A DNA stretch of 64,000 nucleotides. Source: a bacterium UBP2_UBA5202 (GTDB lineage: Bacteria; Edwardsbacteria; AC1; EtOH8). Below are positions 50,395 through 58,337 of this stretch, piece by piece (positions within the stretch are counted from its first letter, which is position 1; each line of letters begins with the position of its first letter). The position numbers were made by a program, and so were the translations under genes. Under the pieces are notes generated by a model, which was given only the letters and a program-made list of their open reading frames with translations, searched no databases and was not told the origin of the DNA. The stretch is taken from positions 1-64,000 of the forward strand of contig DHVS01000005.1 in assembly GCA_002412795.1 (NCBI GenBank), read 5' to 3'.

Positions 50395-51756
50395 CTATTT
50401 GATCTTAACCATTTTAGCGGGTTTATAACCGCCGGCTGTAACAAAGTAAACCCCGGTTTTCAGCTTGGCCCCGACCTTGGTTGAATTGGTCTTTTCCACT
50501 AATCTTCCGGTAATGTCGTATATCTTAAGTTCAACATCTGATGGCAAATTGGAAATAGCGGTATAACTATAAAACGGATTTGGTTTAACCTTTAAAACCT
50601 TTCTAACCTTTAGGTCATTTACAACCTTTAAGTCCTCTTGTTCCACCCCGTTCAAAGAATCGTCCCACTCCCATTCAAATATGTGCCCCAGTTCGCTTAC
50701 GCCATATACCCTGTTCTTTCCGTCATTGCGGGCATCGCCCACCGCAAGAGCACTCATGAAAAAATTCACTCCGTAATTAAAAGCTATCGTGTCCAGGGTA
50801 TCCTTGGTCCATTCATATCCGTTATAGCTGTACTCAAAGACATGGATTTTGCTGAACAAGGAATCATCAATACACATACTATAACTCATTGCATATATTC
50901 TCTGCTTTCCGTCGTTATGCCCATCACCAGAGATGGGATACCAAGCCCCTAAAGTATCTATTGTATCTGTACACATCCAATCAGACAAATCCCATAAGTA
51001 TTCGTATAAGCCTGCATCATCCTTTGAAATATATAGCTTTTTTACACCATCGTTTTTTGCATCTGCCACCAGCATGCCGGTTATAATATAATCTACAAAT
51101 GATGCTGAATCCCAGCCATTTCGATATGTGTACTCAACCCAAAAACCATCGCCGCTAGAATAAACTCTGTTTGTATCATCATTTCGTCCTTTGCCTATTG
51201 TTACATGAAGTACAGCACGTCTCTTAATACCCAATGTATCAACCTGCCATGCATTGGCTAGCTTGTCATACGTAAAGGCTAATGTCGTACTGTCAGCAGA
51301 TCCAGCTATCAACCGTAAACTATCATCATTTTTTATATTGCCTATTGCCAGGCTGTACATATACTTGTCGTTTTCATTTTTTACAAGCACGCTATCCCAG
51401 GTCGCACCGTTATAGGTAAATTCGTATATTTTCCCTGACATCAGTTTTCCATAATACAATCTATACAAACTGTCATTCCTGCCAAATCCTGCTGCCAGTG
51501 ACTTGGGGTATATGACCTGGGAACACAAACTGTCCATTGTCCAATTAGACCCGTTCCAGGTGAACTCATAAGGCCGCCTTCCGCCGGTTACATATAGCCT
51601 GTTTATTCCATCGTTCCGTCCGGGCACAATTGCAATGCTGCGGCCGCCACTTGACAACATGCTTACCATGGTGCATTTAAAATCACCGGCGTGGGCCAGG
51701 CCGGCAAAAAACAGCAAAATGGCGAATAATATTTTATTTTCATCGTGCCATTTCAT
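50395..51756 (-). CDS. Secreted seven-repeat NDG propeller protein with C-terminal sorting domain
   Basis: 453 residues from the ATG at 51756, supported by the 4-bp ATGA overlap with the sixA stop and a signal peptide (MKWHDENKILFAILLFFAGLAHAG). There are exactly seven repeats of about 55 residues, each with a loop such as GRNDGINRLYVTG, GHNDGKQRIYAMS or ARNDGKNRVYGVS followed by a YEFTWNGSNW-type strand. The loop resembles calcium-binding NDG loops but is not a classic FG-GAP. A Pro-Asn-Pro-type CTD (KVKPNPFYSYTAIS, LKIYDITGRLVEK, GVYFVTAGG, MVKIK) follows. The gene is AT-rich. No named family recognised; likely a calcium-stabilised seven-bladed propeller. Confidence 0.82.
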   Translation of the reverse strand: MKWHDENKILFAILLFFAGLAHAGDFKCTMVSMLSSGGRSIAIVPGRNDGINRLYVTGGRRPYEFTWNGSNWTMDSLCSQVIYPKSLAAGFGRNDSLYRLYYGKLMSGKIYEFTYNGATWDSVLVKNENDKYMYSLAIGNIKNDDSLRLIAGSADSTTLAFTYDKLANAWQVDTLGIKRRAVLHVTIGKGRNDDTNRVYSSGDGFWVEYTYRNGWDSASFVDYIITGMLVADAKNDGVKKLYISKDDAGLYEYLWDLSDWMCTDTIDTLGAWYPISGDGHNDGKQRIYAMSYSMCIDDSLFSKIHVFEYSYNGYEWTKDTLDTIAFNYGVNFFMSALAVGDARNDGKNRVYGVSELGHIFEWEWDDSLNGVEQEDLKVVNDLKVRKVLKVKPNPFYSYTAISNLPSDVELKIYDITGRLVEKTNSTKVGAKLKTGVYFVTAGGYKPAKMVKIK

Positions 51757-52265
51757 TTCGCTATCATCCCCATCTGTTTGCCGGTCAACAGCCAGTGAAG
51801 CTCGGCGCAGCGGCCATACTTTAGCTCTTCTGCCTCCAGTTTGCACAGGGCTCCCTTTTTCATTTCGACCACCGGATCGTTGCTGCCTGTTATCAGCAGC
51901 GAAACAAGCTGGCTTAAAAACGGCTCGTGCCCGGTAATCAATACCCTGCTACTATGAAGATTACGGTCATTAATCTCATTTATTGCCTTCAAAGGGTTGC
52001 GCCCCGGTTCCAGATTTTCTGTTATCTGCAGTATCTCCATGCAATCCAGCTGCCGGCAGACGATCTCGGCCGTCTGCCGGGCCCGCAGGTACGGGCTGGC
52101 AAAGGCCAGGTCAAAGGACAGACCCAGGGCCTTCATGCCCAGCGCCGCCTGGAGCATCTTGCGCTTGCCCTCGGCGGTCAGCGGCCTCTGGCTGTCGTCG
52201 GGGTAGCGGGGATCCCCGAACTCCCCGGCCAGCCCGTGTCTTAAAATATAAAGTTCCATGGACAT
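51753..52265 (-). CDS. sixA: SixA-like phosphohistidine phosphatase
   Basis: 170 residues of the histidine phosphatase (phosphoglycerate mutase-like) superfamily. The RHG motif is in YILRHGLAGEFG, and the second catalytic histidine in VLITGHEPFLSQL. It is small, like SixA, which dephosphorylates phosphohistidine on histidine-kinase-like proteins. The ATG at 52265 or the ATG at 52259 could serve as start. The first codons are duplicated in the repeat upstream (52474-52719). It is coupled to the propeller gene and follows tmk, from which it is separated by the repeat. Confidence 0.88.
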   Translation of the reverse strand: MSMELYILRHGLAGEFGDPRYPDDSQRPLTAEGKRKMLQAALGMKALGLSFDLAFASPYLRARQTAEIVCRQLDCMEILQITENLEPGRNPLKAINEINDRNLHSSRVLITGHEPFLSQLVSLLITGSNDPVVEMKKGALCKLEAEELKYGRCAELHWLLTGKQMGMIAK

Positions 52266-52719
52266 TTTTTTACAGAAGCTCCTTCGCTGAAGCTATGGCG
52301 CTTAAAGAAGTCAGGCAGGTAGCGTAAGCGAATTTACATGATTTTTTATACCAGGATTTATTCTGCCCACGAAAAACACTAAAAACACTACCAACCTTAT
52401 TAAATATTTAGTGCCTTTTAGTGGGCAACCTTATGGTTTTGGTATCGCTATTCTTCCCGGCCGTTCAGCTCCACATATCTTAAGATATAAAGTTCCATGG
52501 ACATTTTTTACAGGAGCTCCTTCGCTGAAGCTATGGCGTTTAAAGAAGTCAGGCAGGTAGCGTAAGCGAATTTACATGATTTTTTATACCAGGATTTACT
52601 CTGCCCACGAAACAAACTAAAACACTACCAACCTTATTAAATATTTAGTGCCTTTTAGTGCCTTTAGTGGGCAACCTTATGGTTTGGGTATCGCTATTCT
52701 TCCCGGCCGTTCAGCTCCA
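52235..52719. repeat. Tandem duplication of 239 and 246 bp between tmk and sixA
   Basis: Unit 1 (52235-52473) and unit 2 (52474-52719) match over almost their full length. Each holds the same start-codon region of sixA, then a shared spacer with GCTCCTTCGCTGAAGC and GCCTTTTAGTG blocks, then the last codons of tmk. Unit 2 has one extra GCCTTTAGTG block and a few substitutions. This is the largest stretch without an intact gene (52266-52693). Confidence 0.9.
52448..52504 (-). pseudogene. Chimeric 18-codon ORF at the duplication junction
   Basis: Reading from the ATG at 52504, the frame gives MSMELYILRYVELNGREE and a stop: the first nine residues are the SixA start and the last seven are the end of the thymidylate kinase. 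This is the expected product of a tandem duplication and marks the junction at 52473/52474. It is probably not a functional gene. Confidence 0.7.
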
Positions 52720-53422
52720 GCGGGCTTAATATGAACCTGACCTTGGATATCAGATCCTGGGAAATGGTGTTGGGCGCCCTTCCGGCATTGACGGACTCGA
52801 ACCCGTAGTGCTCCTGCATCTCCCCGAAGATGTTCTGGATCTTCCGGTGGTATTTTATGAAACATTCGTAGCGGTCTCCGCTGCGCTGAATGTCCATGCC
52901 CGACTCCCAGTAATCCAGCCCTCCCTTGTTCTTGAAGTTCCGCTCGGCCAGAAGTTCCGGGCCGGCCTTCAGGTAAAAGACCGCGTCCGGGACCAGGGCG
53001 ATGCCGTAGACCTCGCGCACCCAGGCCGGGTCCACCCCCCGGGCGATGTCCCGGGCCATCAGGGTGTAGATGTAGCGGTCGGCCAGCACGATGAAATCGG
53101 ACTTCAGCGCCGGGATTATGGTCTTCTCCAGCTGGTCGGCGAAATCGGTGGCGTAGAACAGCGAAAGGGTGATGGGGCTGAGGGTGTTGCCCTGCATGGC
53201 CTCCTCCAGCTCGGCCCCCACCAGCTTCGACCGCTTCAATCCCACCCGGGTGGTGGCGTAGCCCAGCCGCTCCAGCCAGTCGCTGAGGAGGTTGATCTGG
53301 GTGGTGCGCCCGGAGCCGTCGGCCCCTTCTATCACGATCAGCTTGCCGGTGAGCTTTCCCGGATCGACGTTGGGAAGCCCCTGGCCGTAGAATTTCTTGG
53401 GGGTCAGCGCGATGTTTTCCAT
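52694..53422 (-). CDS. Thymidylate-kinase-like paralogue with altered P-loop
   Basis: 242 residues of the dTMP kinase fold (ADRYIYTLMARD holds the DR motif; FYLKAGPELLAERN is the lid-type segment). The P-loop is GADGSGRT at residues 33-40, with Arg39 where all classic Walker A motifs have Lys. The paralogue just upstream keeps Lys. The enzyme may be inactive, or may have a changed role. It has an N-terminal extension of about 20 residues. It overlaps its paralogue by 19 bp, so the two products are made together and could pair. The last codons are duplicated downstream. I cannot tell whether it still binds dTMP. Confidence 0.8.
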   Translation of the reverse strand: MENIALTPKKFYGQGLPNVDPGKLTGKLIVIEGADGSGRTTQINLLSDWLERLGYATTRVGLKRSKLVGAELEEAMQGNTLSPITLSLFYATDFADQLEKTIIPALKSDFIVLADRYIYTLMARDIARGVDPAWVREVYGIALVPDAVFYLKAGPELLAERNFKNKGGLDYWESGMDIQRSGDRYECFIKYHRKIQNIFGEMQEHYGFESVNAGRAPNTISQDLISKVRFILSPLELNGREE

Positions 53423-54096
53423 TTGTACCTCTCCAGCTCTATCCGTTCCTGAATGTGGCCCCGCACCTCCTTCTGCAGCTGGTCGGGCGGTCGGCCCACG
53501 TCTATCTTGATGAAACCGAACTCCTCGGTCATCCGCAGATATTCCTCCCGCATCTTGCCCTGAAAGGTCTTGAAACTCTGGAGGATGTCGGGCGAAAATC
53601 CCATGTCCATCCCGGCCTCGTAGTGCTTCAGCTTGGCCCGCCCCGACATGATCCGGGACAGCGCCATCTCCAGCGGCACGTCAAAGAAGAAGGTGACGTG
53701 GGGGTGGACCGCGTAGCTGTAGAGGCTTTTCACCCAGTCCCGGTCGCAGCCCCGCACCGCGTCCCGGGCAAAGGCGGTGAAGATGTAGCGGTCGGCCAGC
53801 ACTATGTAACCGGCGTGGAGCAGCGGCAGGATCTGGCGCTCGTAGCGGTCGGCGAAATCGGTGCAGTGGATCAGGGCGAAGGTGGTGGGGGTCAGCAGCT
53901 GCTCCCGCTTGCCGTTCTTCACCGACTGACGGACCAGGGGCGAAGAGTTCCACTCGGTGAAAAAGACCTTGTAGCCCTCCAGTTCCAGCCAGCGTTTGAC
54001 CAGGTGGATCTGGGTGGACTTGCCCGAGCCGTCCAGGCCTTCCACCGCTATCAGCTTGCCCGGCAGTTCCTGCCCTTCTACGAATTTAGCCGTCAT
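53404..54096 (-). CDS. tmk: Thymidylate kinase
   Basis: 230 residues. It phosphorylates dTMP to dTDP with ATP. The canonical P-loop is VEGLDGSGKSTQ (Lys26), the DRY motif is VLADRYIFTAFARD, and the lid is ALSRIMSGRAKLKHYEAG. The gene overlaps the Ppx/GppA gene by 11 bp and its paralogue by 19 bp, so the three are translationally coupled. The lid contains the basic residues seen in family II Tmk. It is the likely working dTMP kinase of the pair. Confidence 0.92.
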   Translation of the reverse strand: MTAKFVEGQELPGKLIAVEGLDGSGKSTQIHLVKRWLELEGYKVFFTEWNSSPLVRQSVKNGKREQLLTPTTFALIHCTDFADRYERQILPLLHAGYIVLADRYIFTAFARDAVRGCDRDWVKSLYSYAVHPHVTFFFDVPLEMALSRIMSGRAKLKHYEAGMDMGFSPDILQSFKTFQGKMREEYLRMTEEFGFIKIDVGRPPDQLQKEVRGHIQERIELERYKWKTSR

Positions 54097-55018
54097 TGCT
54101 GTTTCCTGTTTTTAAAGATTGTGCTATTGCCATGAGCAGACCCTCTTTCAAACCCACTCGGGGGACTTGGATCTCCGCCAGTTCAGTACGTCCGATCAGA
54201 ACCAGCAGCAGCAGGGCCGCCGGTAGGGCCACATCCGCCCGGTCCGGTTTCAAGTTGAACCGGTCCATTCTCTGTTTCAGGTTCAATGGGATCAGAGAAT
54301 CCACGATCCTTTCCAGGCTGCCACGATGCAGGAGGTTTTTTTTACCGGACCCCGTGATCTGGACCGCCAGGTCTGCCAGAAGTTCCAGGCTTCCCCCGGT
54401 GCCGATCAGGATGTCCGGTTGATGATCCTTTTGCGCTCCGTTCAGCCATTCCAGTGCAGGGCCGGCCAGTTTTGAGATATCGGACAACCCCTGGTCCTTG
54501 TCCGTTGTTTTGATGTTTTGCAAAAGCCTTATGGCGCCTAATTCAAAGCTTTGAGACGCGGCCAGTGCGCCGTTTAAAACCGTGCTCAGTTCAAGACTGC
54601 CCCCGCCCAGTTCAAGGTGCAGTACATTTTTGCCCGTTAGATCTATCTTTTGGGAGAGAGCGTTCAGCACCAATTCAGCCTCGGTCTGCGGAGATATTAT
54701 CTCCACCTTCAGGCCGGTCTCAAGCTCGATGGTTTGAAGAACCTCGGAGCAATTATCGGCCCGGCGCAGGGCTTCGGTGGCCACGGCCCTGAAGTTAAGT
54801 ACTCCTTCGGCCTTCATTATGGCCTGATATTTGTTCAGGGCCGCCAGCGCAGCGCCCAATGTCTCCCGGCCGACCCGGCCTACGGTGAAGACATCGGCAC
54901 CCATCCGCACCGGTTCCCGGTAGTGCTTCAGATTTTGCGGAAGCCCGGCGGCGGATACCTCCGCCACCGCCATCCTGATGGCGTTGGAGCCTATGTCTAT
55001 GGCCGCGATCTTGGGCAT
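54086..55018 (-). CDS. Ppx/GppA phosphatase family protein
   Basis: 310 residues of the ASKHA fold. The first phosphate loop is AAIDIGSNAIRMAVAEV, the second is VLHLELGGGSLELS, and the acidic pair typical of exopolyphosphatase and pppGpp phosphatase is conserved. It is the shorter form without an HD domain. It may hydrolyse polyphosphate or pppGpp, and the two activities cannot be told apart here. It lies 23 bp after tgt and overlaps tmk by 11 bp. Confidence 0.88.
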   Translation of the reverse strand: MPKIAAIDIGSNAIRMAVAEVSAAGLPQNLKHYREPVRMGADVFTVGRVGRETLGAALAALNKYQAIMKAEGVLNFRAVATEALRRADNCSEVLQTIELETGLKVEIISPQTEAELVLNALSQKIDLTGKNVLHLELGGGSLELSTVLNGALAASQSFELGAIRLLQNIKTTDKDQGLSDISKLAGPALEWLNGAQKDHQPDILIGTGGSLELLADLAVQITGSGKKNLLHRGSLERIVDSLIPLNLKQRMDRFNLKPDRADVALPAALLLLVLIGRTELAEIQVPRVGLKEGLLMAIAQSLKTGNSNDG

Positions 55019-55041
55019 GTTTTGTTCCTGTCAAAAGCTGG

Positions 55042-56166
55042 TCAGGCGCCTTCCGTTCCGTTTTCTCTCTGATATTTATCCGTGAACGTCTTCCGCCACC
55101 GGTCAAAGCCGTCTTGTTCTATGGCCTGGCGTATCTCCTCCATCATTTTCAGATAGAACCTAAGATTATGCATGGTGCCCAAAGTAGAGGCCAGTATCTC
55201 GTCGGACATATACAGGTGCCGGAGATAGGCCCGGGAAAAGTTCTGGCAAAGATAGCAGTCGCATTCCGGGTCCACCGGGGCAAAGTCGTCAAAATGTTTG
55301 GCGTTGCGCATAGCCAGACGGCCGGAGGAGGTGAACAGCGAGCCGTTGCGGGCGTTGCGGGTGGGCATCACGCAGTCGAACATGTCCACCCCCAGCGACA
55401 CCCCCTGGATGATGTCCTCGGGAAAGCCCACCCCCATCATGTAACGGGGTTTTTCCCCCGGCAGCACGGTATTGGCGGTCTGGATGGCCTCCCAGGTCTG
55501 CTCCTTGGGCTCGCCGATGGCCAGCCCGCCTATGGCGTATCCTTCAAAGCCTATTTCCAGAAGTTCTTCGGCGCTTCTCTTCCGCAGTTCCGGGTAGGTA
55601 CCGCCCTGGACTATGCCGAACAAGGCCTGGCCGGTATTGAGCGACAGAAACTCGTCCCGGCAGCGCCGGGCCCAGCGGGTGGTGCGGCCGGTGGAGCGCT
55701 CGGCATATTCCAAAGTGGCGGGATAGGGAATGCATTCGTCAAAGCACATGATGATGTCCGCTCCCAGATCGGCCTCCAGCCGCATCACGCTTTCCGGGGT
55801 GAACAGGTGGGAAGAGCCGTCGAGGTGGGATTGGAAACTGACCCCCTCCTCCTTGATGTTGCGGAGCTCGGCCAGGCTGAATACCTGGAACCCGCCGGAA
55901 TCGGTGAGGATCGGGCGGTCCCAGCCCATGAACCCATGCAGGCCCCCGGCCTTCTTCACCAGTTCCTGGCCCGGCCGCAGGTAAAGGTGATAGGCGTTGC
56001 CCAGAATGATCTGGGCCCCGATATCCTTGAGATGCCGGGGGGTCAGGGACTTGACCGTGCCCTGGGTGCCCACCGGCATGAAGGCCGGGGTCTGGATCTG
56101 GCCGTGGGCGGTGGTAACAGTGCCCCGCCGGGCCTTGCCTGATTTATTTAATAATTTGAAGTCGAT
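55042..56166 (-). CDS. tgt: Queuine tRNA-ribosyltransferase, probable ATC start
   Basis: 374 residues with an ATC start at 56166. It exchanges guanine at the wobble position of tRNA for a queuosine precursor. The catalytic Asp is in LTDSGGFQVFSL, a second nucleophile region is DMFDCVMPTRNARNG, and zinc ligands are in ECDCYLCQN and the later His. From the first ATG (56079) the protein would lack the conserved N-terminus, which is read in frame as IDFKLLNKSGKARRGTVTTA and is clearly Tgt-like. No ATG, GTG or TTG lies in frame upstream before a stop; AAAAGG sits 9 nt before the ATC. Starting there gives the normal Tgt length. Confidence 0.9.
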   Translation of the reverse strand: MDFKLLNKSGKARRGTVTTAHGQIQTPAFMPVGTQGTVKSLTPRHLKDIGAQIILGNAYHLYLRPGQELVKKAGGLHGFMGWDRPILTDSGGFQVFSLAELRNIKEEGVSFQSHLDGSSHLFTPESVMRLEADLGADIIMCFDECIPYPATLEYAERSTGRTTRWARRCRDEFLSLNTGQALFGIVQGGTYPELRKRSAEELLEIGFEGYAIGGLAIGEPKEQTWEAIQTANTVLPGEKPRYMMGVGFPEDIIQGVSLGVDMFDCVMPTRNARNGSLFTSSGRLAMRNAKHFDDFAPVDPECDCYLCQNFSRAYLRHLYMSDEILASTLGTMHNLRFYLKMMEEIRQAIEQDGFDRWRKTFTDKYQRENGTEGA

Positions 56167-56253
56167 ATACTTAGACCTTTTATTAGGAATCCATGAATGC
56201 AGGAAAAGACTTTTCTGGATTCCGTGTTTCTGTGGTAAAAGTAATCCTGCTGT

Positions 56254-57762
56254 TTACATCGCGAAGAAATTCCGGATCTTCTTCAAAATGCTGGCCGAGC
56301 TGGCGGCCCGGCGCTCCTCCTCGGAGATGGCCCGGGACTTGGCGATCCGCTCCAGGTTCTCCTTCTGCCTCTGCTCTATCATCTTGGAAAGCGATTCGGC
56401 TATCTTGGGGTTGGCGGTCAGTATCGGGCTGATGTCCTTCTTCTCCACCGCCAGCACCTCCACATCGCAGACGGCCCGGACCGAGGCGCTGCGCTTTTCC
56501 CCGGTCAGCAGCGCCATCTCGCCGAAGAACTTTCCCGTTTCCAGTTCGGCCACCCTGGTCTCGCGGCCTTCGGGATCGGCCACCAACACCTCCACCTTTC
56601 CCTGCTTGATGATATAGAACGACCCGTCCTCGTCGCCCTGATGCACCAGATGCTCACCGGCCGCGAAGGTCTTGGCCTGGAGGCTGGAGGCCAGTCGTTT
56701 GAGGTCCTTTTCGGGGATGGCGGCGAAGAGCGGCACCTGCTTCAGATAATGCCCCGCCTTCTGTTCTTCCGCCCTGCGAATTTCCTCCGGCTCCCTGACC
56801 TTGGCCGGGGTCACCCGGACATCGCTGATGGGATAGGGGAATTCAATTCCGTTTCGCTTGAAATGGTACCAGATCCGGCTCATCACGTCGTCCTCGATCT
56901 CGTACAGATCGCCGAAATCGTCGATCCAGAACTTAACCAGGTAATTGATGGTGTAATCGTCGTATTCCTTGAGCCAAACCTTTGGTTTGGGCTCGGCCTT
57001 GATGTTCCTGGATTCGCTCAACGCCTCACGGATTACCCTTTTAATGGTGTTGGGTGAGGTGGGATAGGGCACGCCTATCACCAGCTCCCGGGCATGAATG
57101 CTGGTGGGGTAATTATAGTTGATTATCTTGTTCTTGGCGATCTCGGCGTTGGGTATGATCACGAAATCATCGGTAAAGGTCTTCAGCCGGGTGGCCCGCC
57201 AAGTCATGTTGTCCACCTGCCCCTCCATCCCATTGATGGTTACCCAGTCCCCGATACTGAATGGCCGTTCCAGGTTCAGGGCGATCCCGGCGAACAGATT
57301 TCCCAGCACGTCCTGCATGGCGATGCCCAGGATGAAGGTCAGGGCGGCCGAGGTGGCGAACAGCGGCCCCAGGTTGACCCCCAGGTTGACCTTGAGAATA
57401 ATAAAGAACACCAGTAGGGCCAGCATCCAGCGCACGATGTCCCGAAGCAACTGCGGCACCTGGGCCTTTTTGTTACCGGCCAATAGCAAATCAAAGCCCA
57501 AAAAATCTATGATCTTTATGGCCAGGTAAAAACCCAAAAAGGCACCTATGGAAAGCACCAGGGTGTTGGCCTGAGGTTTTAGAGATATCTGCCCCCAATG
57601 TAAAAAAAGCCGGAAGATCAGGTATAGTACGCTGATGTTCAGTAACAGGCCCAGGCTTTTGAAGAATTTCCAGCGGCTCAAGCCCCTCAGAAACAGCCAG
57701 AAAACTGCCAAGGCCAGGAACAGCCCCAAGCCCAAAAAAATTAAATTGGTCGTTATCTGCAT
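56254..57762 (-). CDS. MscS-type mechanosensitive channel with cyclic-nucleotide-binding domain
   Basis: 502 residues from the ATG at 57762 (AAGGAG 6 nt upstream). About four membrane helices precede an MscS core (AALTFILGIAMQDVLGNLFAGIAL, RPFSIGDWVTING), and the C-terminal 150 residues are a cyclic-nucleotide-binding domain: YLKQVPLFAAIPEKDLKRLA, FYIIKQGKVEVLV and GEMALLTGEKRSASVRA, with the Arg that contacts the cyclic phosphate. MscS-CNBD proteins (bCNG type) are known, and some are gated by cAMP or cGMP rather than tension. Its gene is 17 bp away from a long inverted repeat. Confidence 0.88.
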   Translation of the reverse strand: MQITTNLIFLGLGLFLALAVFWLFLRGLSRWKFFKSLGLLLNISVLYLIFRLFLHWGQISLKPQANTLVLSIGAFLGFYLAIKIIDFLGFDLLLAGNKKAQVPQLLRDIVRWMLALLVFFIILKVNLGVNLGPLFATSAALTFILGIAMQDVLGNLFAGIALNLERPFSIGDWVTINGMEGQVDNMTWRATRLKTFTDDFVIIPNAEIAKNKIINYNYPTSIHARELVIGVPYPTSPNTIKRVIREALSESRNIKAEPKPKVWLKEYDDYTINYLVKFWIDDFGDLYEIEDDVMSRIWYHFKRNGIEFPYPISDVRVTPAKVREPEEIRRAEEQKAGHYLKQVPLFAAIPEKDLKRLASSLQAKTFAAGEHLVHQGDEDGSFYIIKQGKVEVLVADPEGRETRVAELETGKFFGEMALLTGEKRSASVRAVCDVEVLAVEKKDISPILTANPKIAESLSKMIEQRQKENLERIAKSRAISEEERRAASSASILKKIRNFFAM

Positions 57763-57814
57763 TGGATACTCCTTGTATTCAAGATGAGTGTCAAGAATAA
57801 TTTGCTTGAAGTTT

Positions 57815-57902
57815 AACCTCTCCCTCTTCCCTCCCCTCGAGAGCCTGCCCCGAGACACTCTTTTATGGTGGCTATGAGGGGGGAGGGATTAAGGGTGGGG
57901 TT
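57815..57902. repeat. Long imperfect inverted repeat upstream of the MscS gene
   Basis: Arms AACCTCTCCCTCTTCCCTCCCCT (57815) and GAGGGGGGAGGGATTAAGG (ending near 57902) with a long loop. The pattern of C-rich to G-rich arms resembles the AACTCATCCCC repeats at 5030 and 19859 but is not identical. Confidence 0.5.
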
Positions 57903-57905
57903 ACC

Positions 57906-58337
57906 TTAAAACCGTCCCGCCAGGGCCAGCTTGTTCCGGTCGATCACAAATGTGACCCGCGGTTCGGCGTTTTGGTCGAACTTGTAGAGATGGGCGCTGA
58001 CATAGGCGTCGGCCAGCGATCCCAGCCAGACCCCTACGGTCCACAGCATGTACTTGCGGCGTTTCTGGTAATAATAGTCCTCTTCGGCCCAGCTGGAATT
58101 GATATAATCCCGGTCATACTTATACCAGTTATATCCCAGATAGCCGAGGGCCCCGGCGAACCCGGCCGCTTTCAGATAATTCTGGGTATACAGCTGGCCG
58201 CCCCCGGGGATCACGGCTGAAAATGAAACCGCCAGAAAAGCAGACCGGTGGGGCTTTTTGAAGGTAGTATCCTGCTGGGCCACCGCTGGAGTAAGGAACA
58301 GCAGCCACAGGGGAATTATCAGAAATATTTTTTTCAT
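57906..58337 (-). CDS. DUF5683-type membrane protein
   Basis: 143 residues. A signal peptide (MKKIFLIIPLWLLFLTPAVAQ) precedes the DUF5683 motif SAVIPGGGQLYTQNYLKAAGF and membrane-like strands with many Tyr (NWYKYDRDYINSS). Such proteins are common in Bacteroidota and related phyla and have no known role. The start overlaps the PP-loop gene by 4 bp, so the two are translationally coupled. Confidence 0.75.
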   Translation of the reverse strand: MKKIFLIIPLWLLFLTPAVAQQDTTFKKPHRSAFLAVSFSAVIPGGGQLYTQNYLKAAGFAGALGYLGYNWYKYDRDYINSSWAEEDYYYQKRRKYMLWTVGVWLGSLADAYVSAHLYKFDQNAEPRVTFVIDRNKLALAGRF

